The position numbers were made by a program, and so were the translations under genes. A model generated the notes under the pieces. It saw only the letters and a list, made by a program, of their open reading frames with translations. It was not told the DNA's origin and ran no database searches. From Prorocentrum cordatum (lineage: Eukaryota > Sar > Dinophyceae > Prorocentrales > Prorocentraceae): a stretch of 64,000 nucleotides of DNA. This document shows, piece after piece, positions 20,517 through 33,146 of the stretch. Within the stretch, counting starts at the first letter, position 1, and each line of letters opens with the position of its first letter. The stretch is taken from positions 82,501 through 146,500 of the forward strand of contig CAUYUJ010004736.1 in assembly GCA_963575745.1 (NCBI GenBank), given 5' to 3'.

Positions 20517-23500
20517 ATGGCGTCGATTGGTGGTGGTTTTGAGGGCAGTCTCGCGGACATACTTGCTGAGTTTGGCGAGCTCGACGCAACCGTTCCAGAT
20601 GTCAGCACGAACCTCGGCCCAGATATCCCTGCAGCAGGCATTCCAGCAGTTGGTTTCATCGCAGATGATATTCCAGCAGCAGATATTCCAGCAGCAGACA
20701 TTCCAGCAGATGATATTCCAGCAGCAGACATTCCACCAGGTGCAGGATCATTGGATGTGTTGCAGGGCTTCGAGTTGATGCCTGTGGACCCTGCGCCCGA
20801 GAGAGCCGTGCAGCACTCACGCCCTCGGTCCTGGGAGACTGCAATGAATGCGCGGCTCGTGCGATTCCAGAAGCGAGCACGCGTAGCAGAGCAGAAGGCC
20901 ATCGACGCGAAGAAGCAGACAGATGCCATGGTACGCAGCATCGTTTCCACAGCTCCTGCAGCAAAGCTAGTTCTCGGTACACCGTCAGGCTCGACAGCGT
21001 TAGGGAGGAAACGCAACCTCGAATCGAACGATTTCATCATGGCATTTCGCGCTTGCTTCTTGCCAACCAAGGGCACGCACGTGGGAGTAAATCAGAAAAG
21101 ACTTGTCACAGTTGCTGCGGAACTGATTTTGGATCGGCAGAAGAACGGAGTCGACTACGCATTCCATTGCAGTGCACATCACATCTCGGACACCAGGAAA
21201 TATATCCACGTTCAGTGCGGGCATGCTTGGGACGAGGTGGAGGTGAAATTATCATGGAAACCGAGCGAGAGATACCGCACGCTGAGAAAAGCAATGTCGA
21301 TACCAACGCTCGTTCAAAGAGCCAACCTCAGCTTCATGATGGTGAATCTCGAGCTCGAGACGGGCAACATCCACAATCAGCACATCCTTTCCAAGGCTGC
21401 GGAGCTCGAGGGAAGCAGAGCTCACGACATGATGGGCGGCCTGCGTCGTGGAGGGCCTTTCGATATCTTTGGGGAGGACATCGATGCGGTTGTGCAGTGA
21501 ATGTCATCGTTGACCTACGCCCCGATGTGCGATCGTGCTTCGCAGAACTTGATCGTGCTGCGCGCGTGGGGTCACCACATCCAGTATCAGGTCAAGCCGC
21601 GGTTGGGCGCTCTTCACGGCGCCAAGCTTCTTTACATGCCAGAGACGTGCCAGATACACGCTCATCACAGAGGGAAGCTGCAGCTGATAGGATGCAGGAA
21701 ACACACCACGAGACACTTCAGCATCGTTGCCACGAACAGGTACCACCAGAACTTGTCGAAGATAATCAATGGTATCGAGCAGATCGTTTCAGAACGTGCT
21801 GAACGGATCGTCGGCCCGCCACCCGACCACGCACATTCACATGCGCTTCATTTTTTGTGCGAGATGCTCTTTAGTTTCGAGTCGGACTACCACGAGCGCG
21901 GGAAGGACGGCCAGTCCGAGTCACAATTGCTCACAGATCTCCGAGATTTGTGCAAGATCATGAACGGCACCATCGGCGATCAGAAGATTATCCACTACTG
22001 CCACGACCCTGCGACGGGCAAGCCGTGCTGCCGCTCAAGGCAGGAGACAGTAGACAAGATGCGCGTGGCCGCGGTCCACGCGCTCTACGGCACCGCCGAC
22101 GCGAGGCCGGCAGAATCGCGGTGGACGAACCTGTTGATGTGCATGAAGCGGACCCTTCTGCGACGGCTGACCTACAGGTTTGGGATTGATTCGTTCACTG
22201 GGGCTTGGAGCACGGACGACGGCCCTTGTCCGATGCCAACGGCTTCCATGGATGAGGGCACCGAGGATTATTGGAAGACGGTGTTCCGCATCAGGGCCCG
22301 CAAAGTCCGAGAGTATTACAGCGAGGAGAGGACCTTTTTCGAGCTGGCCGCGTTCTCCAGCATCATCGAGACAGCGGACGAGCATCTCCTATACCCCTTG
22401 CTGGGGAATACAATTCCGAAGGACGGGTGCAAGTCTAAGCTGGACCACCTGCTCGACCACGATTCCTACATCGGCATGTTTTCCGAACGGATGCTTCACT
22501 TGCTGGATTCTTGGAACAACGGTGACCACATGCGACAACCGTGGGCAATTCTGGACATGCTTCAGGCTCCGATTCAGGATCAGGAGTTCTCAAGGTGGGC
22601 ACGGAGCCAACTTCTACGATTGAATGCTGCCATGGCCAGGAGATACGAGGCCAAATTCTCTGAGTACCCATTCGCGTTGTATCCGCTCTCTCATTGCAGG
22701 TCCACCGAGGACGAGAAGCGCCGCGCAGCCCAAGCAGCTCTCCAAAAGACAGACCAGAAGGGCGTGTATGCGAAGGGCTTGGTGGAGCTGTTCCCGACCG
22801 AGGACGACCTGATGTCTACAAAGTGCATGTCTACATTATACAATGATTTCAGGTCTTTTGGGTATGGCACAGATATGATCGAGAGACTCAACAGCGAGTA
22901 CACCCACCGTCACCCTCGCAGGGGGCAAGGCCGCAACAGTGCCAATGCGGAACGAGAACATCTTCTTGCACAGATGGTTTCGATTCATTGTGACAATGGT
23001 GGCAAGAGCCCTTTAGCTCCCAGGTGCTTGTACAACGACGGAGGCAAGGAGAATGTGAGTTGCATGCCGTTGGTGAACGATTCCCCGACCATCCCGCAGA
23101 AGCTCCATATACTTCCGTTGCAAGGGCCTGGAGATCTTCCAGCCTTGGCAGATGCTGTTCGTGAGAACGATGGCGCCATCGTCGAAGGAGCGTCGGAGCA
23201 GCCGACCGAGGAGAGGTCATTCGAGAATGAGATCAGCATCACCAGGCAGAACCCTGCTCATTGGACGCCGCCATCGGACGTGGACCCCAAGAACAGAGAC
23301 CCTGGCGCTGGTTCACGCGCTCCTGGATTGAACCCATACCTTCTTGCGAGAAATCAGTATATGAACGACGCCAAGGCATCGAAGGGGAGAACGTTGACGG
23401 AGGAGGAGCTGAGCACGTTGTCGACTAGGTTTCGGCAGATGTGGGTCCAGGATATAGATCGGGACGTCTTCAAGGAGGCGTACAGCATGTGGAAGGCGCG

Positions 23501-25460
23501 GCCGAAGAAGCAGGCTGACGAGACCCCGACCACCTACAAGACCACTTGGGGCGGCGGATGCAGCTCTACTCCCATCACGCCAGACGAGATGCTCGCGTGG
23601 GTCCCCAAGAACGGGTGGCCTAAGGACTCGCAGGTGTACGACGAGAGCGGCAAGGAGAGGAGCGTTGCGAGCGACAACTCAGTGGACTCCGCGCTGTCTG
23701 CAGAGTACGACTTGTGGGGCACTGGACGGAGCGCCAGAAACGTTGACAGATCAACGAGCAGACAACCAGCAGCCTTCGAGATCGTAGAGAAGGGCATCCA
23801 CAAGTTCATTGACCACATCGGCCGTGCGAAGGCGGACGAGTCCGATACGATGATTGTGGTTGCTGGTCGCAGCCCCACTGGAGGCACTGCGAGGACGGTC
23901 TGCATCATCAGCGATGTGACCTACAACCCGAAGATCTTCGACGTAACGATGAACGCGTTCGAGAAGGAGCAGAACAGCACCAGCGAGGACTCACGGCGAG
24001 GATGAGGAGGAGGACGAGGAGCAGGATCAGGATAATGAGGAGGAAAGGAGGGGAGGAAGGGGAAGGGGAAGGGCGATCACTGGTGGGGGGGAGCAGGAGG
24101 AGGAAGAAGGACACGGAGGGGGAGGGCTCTAGGAGGACGAGGACGAGGATGGTGAGGGACCAGAAGAGGAGAATGAGGGAGGAGGAGAAGGCGGAGAAGA
24201 AGGAGGAGAAGGAGAAAGGCACCCGAAGAACATGATGAGGTTCGCAAACAGAGTTTTGGTTTTCTCGGTACTCAGGAAATTGAGCTACCATGCTGCGTGT
24301 ACATCGCAGATCGCCAGAGCAAGCTGAACGGCGTCGAGGCCCAGGTGATCGATACGAAAACTTCCGACGAGTGGATCTACCTCTTGGCGGACATGATGGA
24401 TACCATGGAGCTCTACGAGGCGCGCTACCAGGTGGACCACGCCGACGGGGCACTGAGGCGCTCGAGGATTACAGGTCTACAGTACTTGGGGAAGCTGTGG
24501 GAGACTGGAATGAAGAGGCCGCTGCAGTTCAACGCGGAGTCCTCGAGCACGACTGCCAAGCACGAGAAGATCGCGCAGGCCATGGTCACCGACGACCCGT
24601 TCAGCAAGACCGCGCAGGCGAGAGCGCAGAAGCAGATGGAGAAGAAGCCTGTCAGAGGCAGAGGCAGAGGCACAGGTCGTGGTCGCGAAGGGCGAGGCCG
24701 TGGACGTGGAGGCCGCGCGGGAGGTGCCGCAGGAGCCAGTCATGATGAGGGTCCTCTTCCACTTGCAGATCGTCAAGAGCCTGAGCTTCAAGGTGATGAT
24801 GGTCCACGCGAGGATGGCGATTCAGGAGGCGGTGGCGGAAAGTTTCATGACGAGTTCGACGTCGCTGATGACGTTTGCAATGGGTCTATCACGTCAGCCG
24901 AGGAGCTCGACCATGCGTATGATGATGATATTCCTGCTCAGCTGGTCGATCCATTCCCGCCGCCACTGGAACCAGAACCTGGTGTAAAGCCAGCCGTGGA
25001 TCCTCCCACGTGCGACGACCACACGTTGTCAATTATTACAGGTGGCGTTGCAAAGGTTTTGGACGGCACCGAGGACCTATCGGGGCCTTCTGATCCAGCT
25101 GATGGCGTTGGCGTTCCTGGTCATGAGGAGCCTCCACCTCCACCTCCGCCAGGTCGTCAGCCATGGCTTCTGCTGGGAGAACCGTCAGCATCAGGCTACA
25201 TACACATGGCAGGGAGGCACATCATGCGCATTCAACGGGGGAAGCCTGCGAAGTCGGTGACAGTGAACTGCTACCGTCACAGGTCATGCCATCTCTGTCT
25301 GACGGAGTGGGCGTGTCCATCCGACATGGTGTTGAAGGAGTGGCTGTTCTCCGTCGAGGCTACGCCGACGGGCGCGGACGCTGCCGCCAACAAGAAGCTG
25401 GCGAGCGAGCACATGAACATCGCGAAGGACCAGTGGGGCGTGAAGAAGAGGAAGCGTTGA
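20517..25460 (+). CDS. Transposase-like gene, in-frame TGA, one purine-rich intron
   Basis: One frame runs from ATG 20517 (MASIGGGFEG) to 21500, stops at TGA, and resumes at once with ATG 21501 (TGAATG) to about 23987. A third segment, 24276-25460, is in the same phase after a purine-rich intron. Read through, it gives about 1,550 aa. Visible features: a DIPAA/DIPAD repeat near residues 40-70; KRARVAEQKAIDAKK; a hAT-like stretch ESRWTNLLMCMKRTLLRRL; a C-terminal IERLNSEYTHRHPRRGQGR element; an HMG-box-like stretch (NPYLLARNQYMND to KEAYSMWKARPKK); a Cys/His cluster, CYRHRSCHLCLTEWAC; and a basic end, KKRKR. I infer a nuclear transposase-derived protein. The family name is uncertain. The TGA at 21498 may be a nonsense mutation, a recoded stop, or an assembly error. 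An upstream extension to about 20313 is open, but 20517 has the better start context. Confidence 0.7.
21498..21503 (+). other. TGA immediately abutting ATG inside one open frame
   Basis: The sequence GTGCAG-TGA-ATG-TCATCG sits between two long segments of the same phase whose composition does not change across it. Two separate genes placed stop-to-start is the alternative. Confidence 0.85.
23988..24275 (+). other. Intron with (GGA)n tract in the 20.5-25.5 kb gene
   Basis: Coding text ends near 23987 (AFEKEQNSTSE), the frame meets several stops in GGA/GAA repeats (24001-24230), then TTTTGGTTTTCTCGGTACTCAG reads as a polypyrimidine tract plus acceptor before GAAATTGAGCTACC (24276), which continues in phase. 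No GT lies at the probable 5' end; GAG/GACTCAC (a GA-AG intron) fits and such borders are known in dinoflagellates. GT at 23943 is a less likely alternative. Confidence 0.65.
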
Positions 25461-26060
25461 GGCTTGCCTTCTGCGGAAGGCGTTCATTCACCACGACTCG
25501 CAAGTTTGCGCGAGCGCTGGGCCTGGCCAAAACAATGAATCTGTCCGCTTTGCGTGAACGCCCTTTGGACTCTGAGGGAGCTTGGGGGTCTTTGGTGTTC
25601 TTGGGGCCCAGGGTTCTCTTGGGCATCAGGGCATAATGGGATGTCTGGATCGTTTGGGCATCTTTGGGTTGTTTGGGCTGGCCCTTCTTGGATCTTTGTG
25701 GTTTTATCAGGCTTGTGTGGGCTCTTGGGTTGGTTTGGGTGATCTTTGGGCTCTTTGGGTTCTGTGGGCTCTGGCTCTGAGGGTAATGGGGCACCGCGTT
25801 CCTGTCTGACTTTGGGCTCGTCTCAGGGTGTCTTCGGGTCCTCTAGGTGGGCATCTGGGGTCCTCTAGGATGGTCTCTAGGTTGGTGCCTAGGTTGGTCT
25901 CTAGGAGTCCTGCTCTTCATGCTCTCTAGTGCTCGGTCAAGTCCTCTGGCCACCTATGGGCGACGCAGTCGTCCATAAGCCCAGGGGACTTGGAGGGCTA
26001 AGAAGCTAGAGGAGGGCCCCAGGGGATCCTAGGTGTCATCGCGTGGCCAACGCGGAAACA
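25461..26060. other. 3' flank with CTTTGGG/TCTAGG repeats, no gene
   Basis: After the stop, the sequence turns into TTTGGGCTCTTTGGG and GGTCTCTAGG words resembling the degenerate CTTGGGG repeats elsewhere. No further frame is supported. Confidence 0.5.
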
Positions 26061-27635
26061 GCCAAATAAACAAACCAACATCCGAGCCAATCAGTGGCAG
26101 GTTAAGGCCGAATCAATTAATACATACACACAAAAAAAATACGACATGCATCAGTAAATCACAATGCACGACACCAGCATTTCAAACACCATCATCGTAT
26201 ATGATCCCCTAAGGCGCCGATGCGTCGGGAGGCGGCGTGGGTAACGGATGTGGCTGAGTGGGGGGCGCGCGGGGTGGGGCACAGGGCAACGTAAACTTTG
26301 CGTGGGAACTCGCGTGCCATGTGTGCGCGAATAACCAGCCTGCAAACGCACGTACGCTATCTAATACCAAGTGCATCGATACGGGCCAGTTTGACTCTCG
26401 GATTGCCATATCTTAAGTAAGTAGGGCAGCATCGCATTCTAAACGCACACGCTATTGACATATAGAAGAGGCATCGTCGCACGGGCGCGCGTTAAACACA
26501 CAGAGCACGCGGGCGCTAAGTGGGGATACGAAATGCAACGAGGGACAAATAAGCGGTTGAACGGCACAGCAAGGCATCGTGTACAACAGATGTCGGTGAA
26601 GGCTGTGGGCGTTGAACCAACTTGCGCACGGGCGCCGCGCCAATCAACAACGAGTTGAACCCCGACCGACGACGCGCGAAAACACCTGCCAGCGGCGAGC
26701 GCTTCAGGAATGCTTGCGGCGCCGCGTCCTGCCGCAGCGCGCTTACCCGCAAACTCGCACCACCCAGCGCGCGGCGTAACCATAGCAACGTAAACCGATG
26801 CACTGGTGGCATCAATGCGTGAATCATCGATTCCGCCCTGTACAAAGCAACATCTTAACAGCGCTGTCAAGGCCAACGTAGCGTCACTTGTTCAAGACAC
26901 CACATGTGTGAACCACACGCCCCTTCTATCGTTTACCCTTAACGCACGACGAGCGCAAACTCTTAGCGCTTACCGCGCGAACGTTGAATCGGCATCGCGA
27001 AACCGCGGTGCGGCAGCGCGCTGGGTACGCAGCCGACACGCAAGCGCATGGTGCCGCTTGCGTTCCGCACCCGCGTTTCAAACTTGTTCCACCGACCATG
27101 CGATATCCACCGCGTAGCAGCGCTGTGTCGGCGCGCGGCACCTAGTTTATTATGCCGAGCACATCAAGCATACGTTTGCGCGTGGCCGCTGCGGTAAGTG
27201 AGTGGCCGAGAGGAAGGTTTAATGGGATAGGGTAGTTGCGCGGCGGCAGGTGGGTGGGAACACTAGGATATGGGGCGATATGGCGAAGGAAATGGAAGAA
27301 GGTCGGGTGGATATAAAAGATGTGCTCAGACTGCTCGGGCGGTAGTGAAGAGTTGCGTGGAGGGCGTTGGTGGTGGGTGATGGAGCGGGCAGTGCTCATG
27401 CGTTGCTACCCTTTTCACTGATGGGGGTCGGTGGAGAGGGGAGGGGGGCGGCTGCGCGACACAGGGCGAGGCGCTTTGGTGTGTTGTCGTGGTGGGTGGG
27501 TGAGCGCTCGGGCAGATGTGGTGGGTGAGTGCGCCGTGGTTGGGGGGTGGTGTGTGTATGTCTTTGTGTGTGCGTCTGCGCGCGCGTGTGCGCTCGCGCG
27601 CGTGCGTGGCGGCGCGGCGGTGGTGCGGGCGGCAT

Positions 27636-27728
<93 letters not shown>

Positions 27729-27750
27729 TGGGGGGGGGGGGGGGGGGGTG
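27636..27750. repeat. (GT)n followed by poly-G
   Basis: Pure GT dinucleotide run of about 90 bp, then a run of about 20 G. Able to form Z-DNA and G-rich secondary structure; also a likely site of assembly error. Confidence 0.95.
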
Positions 27751-27849
27751 GTATAGTTGTGCGTTTGTGTGCGCGCGTTTGTGTGTGTGTGTGTGCGTGT
27801 TGTGGGTGTGGGTGTGGGTGGGTGGGTGGGTGGTGGTGGTGATGGTGGT

Positions 27850-27986
<137 letters not shown>

Positions 27987-28213
27987 TGGGGTGGCGCGCG
28001 TCAGTGGCGATTGTAAGTGCGCGCCTGAGGAAGGGGGTTAGCGTGCTTGCGCGCGGCGAGGCGTTGTGCGTGCGTGGTGGTGGCGGGGGAGGGGCGAGGG
28101 GGCCAGGGTGCGGCGTGTGGGTGGTGGTGGTGGTGGTGGTGGTGGGGGGGGGGGGGGGGGAGGTGGTGGGGTGGCTGGGGGGGGTAGGGCGTGGGGCAGG
28201 GTAGGGTGTTGTT

Positions 28214-28246
<33 letters not shown>

Positions 28247-30360
28247 TGGTGGTGGGGGGGGAGCGTGGTTGTGGGATGGTTGAGTGCATGCCGTGGTGGG
28301 AATGCAAGACTGAAGAGCATGCCGCGGTGGGAATGATGGGTTGGTGGGAGGGTACGAATGGAGTGCGTCCGACGGCTGGGGGGGCGGGCAGCGGGTGGGT
28401 GGGTTGGCGCGTGGGAAAGGGTGATGTAGGCGAGGGGTGGGGCAGGGTGGTGGGCGGGGGAGAGGGGGCGCGGGGGTGGGGGGGGGGTGAGAGGGGCGGG
28501 GGATGGCGCGCGCGGGTTGTGAAGGGGGTGGTCGGGGGGAAGTGGGGCATGCGCAATATTTGTGCGAGCGCATCGCGCCATTAGAGCGACGATGACGAAA
28601 TGAAGCCGCGTGGTTGTGTGTGTGCGCGTTGTTGCCATTGTATTGTTATTGATTTGCGGTTGGTTTGCGCGAGTGCGACAGAAGTGAGTCAGCGGCGGGA
28701 TGCGCAATGCGGTCGATGGAGACGGCGGGTTGAACTGGGCCGCGCGTGGCGTATGCGTGCGCGCGCATGCGTGTGAGTGCGCGCGCGCTATTGCGAGGCT
28801 GTGCGCGCGTGCGTCCACGGGGCGGGGTAAGGCTGCGAGAGGGGGCGGGACGGGTCGGCGGGTGGAGTTGGGGGGCGGGGGCTGCGATCGGGCGCGCGCG
28901 CGGGATGCGCGGGGGTAGGGCGGGGCGGCGCGCGTGCGCGGGGTCGAGCAGGAGTTCTGGCAGGGGGGGGAGGTGAGAGGCAGTAGCGGTGGCGATGGCG
29001 ATGGTGGTGGCGCGGCGCGCACGCGTGAGTGCGAGCGCGCGCGGGTGGGCGGGTCGGGCGGCGGGGCGCGCGAGGCGCGCGCACGGTGGCAGCGGTCGCG
29101 TCGGCGGCGGCGGTGCGCGAGCGCGCGGGTCGAGTGCGCTGCGGGAGACGCTGGGTGGTGCGCGCGGATCAGACGGGCGGAGACGGTGGGGGAAGGGGGG
29201 GTGCGTTTTCGCCCGCATGATTGGGCGATGACGATAGATCGAGAGCTGGCGTTGGCTCGCGCACCCCCCCTCTGCGACAACCGCTTCGCCGCTGCTCGAG
29301 GCGCTCCCAATGTCACGCTTGCGCGCGCGTGGCGCGCCGACATAACCTTGCATCGGCGCGGCGCGACGCTCGCTAGCAGCTAGCACTGCGCCGAGCGCTC
29401 GCGGGCTTTGGCGCTTGCAACGGCTGCCGCCGACCTCGCGGGCGATCAAGCGGCGCTCGAGTGAGCCGCTGGAATGTTCGACGCGCGCGCAAGGTGCGCG
29501 GCGATGTGGCATGGGGCAATGTCTATTCTCGTCGCGTGCGCGACGCGCGTTCTGTTTTAATACTCTCTCGGTTCTGAACCCTTCTTGGCGGGCGGAGGGC
29601 GCAATCGCCTCGGAGAAATGCATGGCGCGCAGCGCCATGTACAAGGGTCGGCAGCGCGCAGCGCCAGCGCCGCCGCTTCGTTTACGCGCGCGTCGCAGTT
29701 CGCACGCGCGCGTGCGAGGCGCACCCCGTTGGCACCGCAATGCCGCGCCCATCGCGCGCGCCAGGCGCGCGTGCGCGGCGCAATGGCGGCGGGGCAATTG
29801 CGTCGTTGAGCAGAGGGTGAGGGCGTGGGGGAGGGGGCGCGGCGGGGCGCGAGGGCGGCGCTGCGGGGCGAGCGCGCGGTGCGAGCGCAGTCTGGTTGAC
29901 GGGTGAGCGGGTGAAAGGCGGCGGAGGAGCGCTGCGCGAGCGCGCGTGATTGCGCGCGACGCGCTTTTGCGCACGCAGGTGCGCAACGCGATGGGATTGG
30001 GGAAGGAGCGCGTGGAGAGGGAGGGGGGTAAGTGGGCGCGGCGCAGAGACGACGGGCGGCATGCGCGACGCGCGCGCCATGCGCCACAAATGCAGGCAAG
30101 TCTGTGTTGTTGGCTCAGCTGGCGAAGTTTAGGTTATGTCATTCCATGCGTCTCACCGCGCTGGTCACCACCCTGGCGCGCGCTGCAGCTGCGCAATGAT
30201 CGGCAGACGGCGCGCGTCGGGACGAGTTTCAAGCGACAACGAACGATATTTCGCATATCAGGCAGCGCTTGTGGCGGATGCAAATTGCGCATTCCCGCGC
30301 AGCGGCTTTCGCGCGACCGACGCTGGGGCGTCGGGCCACCGACGTTAAGTTAATTGGAAT

Positions 30361-30672
30361 GGCTTGACTTCCCCTGTTGACTACCCCTGTTGACTATCCC
30401 GCGCGCTCTTAATTGCCACTGTTGACTACCCCTGTCGCCTTGACTACCCCTGTTGACTACCCCGCGCGCTCTTAATTACTCCTGTTGACTACCGTTGTTT
30501 CCTTTGGTTGCGTGTGTTGACTATGTCGCTTGGGCGTTGCTTCGTGCCCATGACTACCCCTCTTCTCTTGACTACCCCTGTTGACTACCCCCCTGTCCTA
30601 CCCCCCTTGACTACGTTTTCCTGTTGACTACCCCCCTTCCTCCGCGTGTCTCGAGTTGACTACGCGCGTTGA
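30361..30672. repeat. Clustered short repeat, core GTTGACTACCCC
   Basis: The heptamer TGACTAC (once TGACTAT) recurs many times at irregular spacing of about 12-40 bp, often as CCTGTTGACTACCCC, with CGCGCGCTCTTAATT twice between units. Pure tandem structure is absent. Non-coding. Confidence 0.8.
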
Positions 30673-31238
30673 CGGATGCGGCCAGCGTTACTCCTTGCTG
30701 TCGTTGTTCGGGTCCAACGCATCTGTGCGGCGTCGCGCCGCGAGTCCGACGCTGCTCCCACGCGTTACCAGCGCAAGAAGGGGTTGCGCCGAGCGGCTTG
30801 CGCGGGGTAGCTGCGCTTGCTGGTAGCGTTCGCTACTTGCGGCGGGTGGCATCACTGCGCTGCATCTCTGACGTAGGGTTTCGCGCGCGAGCTCGGTTTG
30901 CACGTCACCGCGCGAGCGAAACCGAGGCACTCGGCCTGGCCCTCTTGGCGCGCCATTGTATAATCCAGCGGGAATGCGCCGCCGAGCAGAAAACGTTCAA
31001 CCGTTGGAATACAACCGAAGAGGCCAGCGCGACGCGCACGCGCGCGCGTTGCAACGCGCGCATTCTGGCGCGCATTGCGCGATCTCAAGCGCAGCTCGCG
31101 CGCAGGTAACATTTGCACGGCGCGCGCACGCGAGTAGACGTACGCGGCTGGTGGTTGGGGCACGTGCAGACGCGACCGCTGGCGCGAAGCGCGCGGCCGC
31201 TGCGCTGGCGGCGGAGTCGGCGGGCGGGCGAGCTGGAT

Positions 31239-31300
31239 GCAGGGGGGGGGGGGGGGGGGGGGGGGGGGGGAGGGGGGAGGGGGGGGGGGGGCGGGGGGAT
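31239..31300. repeat. Poly-G rich run
   Basis: About 60 bp almost wholly G with a few A and C. Similar shorter runs lie at 33114-33142 and 33486-33505. Confidence 0.95.
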
Positions 31301-33112
31301 GGAGAGATAACGCGGGCAGGTGCCGCGGAGCAGATGGATATACCAAGAACGATATGGACTTTCAATGCAACCATGCGGTCATGAACGACGAGAGATAGGC
31401 GCGGCGCGCGACCTCGCACGTTCAATGAACAGGCAAGAAGCAAGCCGAGGAAGGGAGACGATTCGACGCAAGGTTCTTTTTCCGACGCCCACCGCCACCG
31501 TCGCACGAGCGCGCGCGCCGCTGCCATCGCCACCGCTGTCGCCGATATCACCGCAGCCATCTCTGCTCTCCACCGCGCGCGCGCGCGCCCGCCTCCCACC
31601 ATCAACCCCTCCACAACCCATCGTCGCGCCGCCCCTCCATCGCCCTCCTCGCGCGCCCACGCATCAACGCCCCCGCGCACCGCGCATTCTTCGCCGCCGT
31701 CGCCGCAGCCGCCATCGCCGCGCGCGCCAAACATTCTCAAGCACGCGCGCGCAGCGCGCACAGCCCGCAACGCAACCTTACACGACCTGGTTTTCTTTCA
31801 CCACACATGCCCCAACCTCTTCACCGCCGCCCCACCCCGCGTCCACCCTCCCACGCCCTTTCTCCGCCGCTCTTCCCCTTCCCGCCTACTCATCACCTTC
31901 TCCCGCCCTCGCCCAACTCCACCCGCATGCATCCCGCGCGCGCGCCACCTTCGAAACCACCTTGCGCGCACAACCCTCCACCCATTTACCACGCTACCCC
32001 TTTATCCAATCCACCACCTTCTGCCATCCACCAGCCTTCCCGCTCGCCCGCCGCCGCGTCCGCAACCACCACCGTCGCGGGCCATTCGGCCGCGCGCGTG
32101 CACTTACGGAGGTGCTTCCAGGCGTTCCACCTTCGCACGCCCTCCCTTGCCTCACCCAACCACGCCCACCACCCCGTCCACTCGCGGCGCGCTCGCCGCC
32201 GCCCCTCATCCCGCGCCCTCGGGCGCGCGCCGCGCCCCTCATATGCGCGCGTGCGCGCGCGCCTCACTTCGCCGCCGCCACTTACAGCGGTTCTCCGCCA
32301 CCCACGCGCCCGTTCTTCCTTTTGGTCATCTTGCGACCACCTACCTTCGCGGTCCTTACGCTGCTCCCACGCCTTGTCAACCCCGCTGCCTCCTTCTCTC
32401 GCACCGCATCGCACTGCGCCACCCACTCGCCTTTCCACCCTTGTTCACCAACGTCTCCCATTGTTTCTCCAGCGAAATGCCGCCGCAACTGAACTGTTCC
32501 ACGCGCGCGCGGGCGCGCGCGCGAACATTTAACCCGCGCAATCTCAACCGCGCGCGCCCACGAGCAATGCGCACATTGACACCATGCCCAAGTCAGCATT
32601 CCATTTCCATTTCTTCCAGCCAGCTTTACTACTCCACTAGCGCACTCGCTGCACCACCGCCATCACCGCCATCGCGTTTGCGCTGCACCGCAACTCCCGC
32701 GCCCGTGCTCACTAAGCAACCATTCAGTTACTTACGCGCGCATTTGTCTATCCTGCGCGCTTCCCCATCATCGCCCAATTCGTCTTTCCATCTGTGCCAT
32801 GTCCTCTCCCGCCACCATCGCCCGCGCCATTGCGCTGCCCCTGCCGCGCCCCCTACCTCGCCCTTCTTTACCCCTCCCCACCGACCCGTCCACCCCCCTC
32901 CACCACCCACCCCCCAGCCACTCGCCACCTCTCCAACTCAACCCCTGCCCTTGCTACCCTCCCCCACCGCGACGCACGCGAGCGCGCAGAAGCAGTGAGG
33001 TGATAATAGAGACGGGGGGGTGTCGGAGCAGGGGCTCGAGTTGCGAATGGAGGGCAGCGGTGGTGGTGGTGGTGGGCGGGCGGGGTAGCGCGTGGGGGCG
33101 CGTGCGTGTGTG

Positions 33113-33146
<34 letters not shown>

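Noticed and set aside
31320-32998. Long plus-strand frames (390, 241 and 283 codons) in the GCGC-rich island
   Set aside because: They overlap in different phases with similar Pro/Ala/Arg/Ser text, as expected when stops are rare from composition alone.
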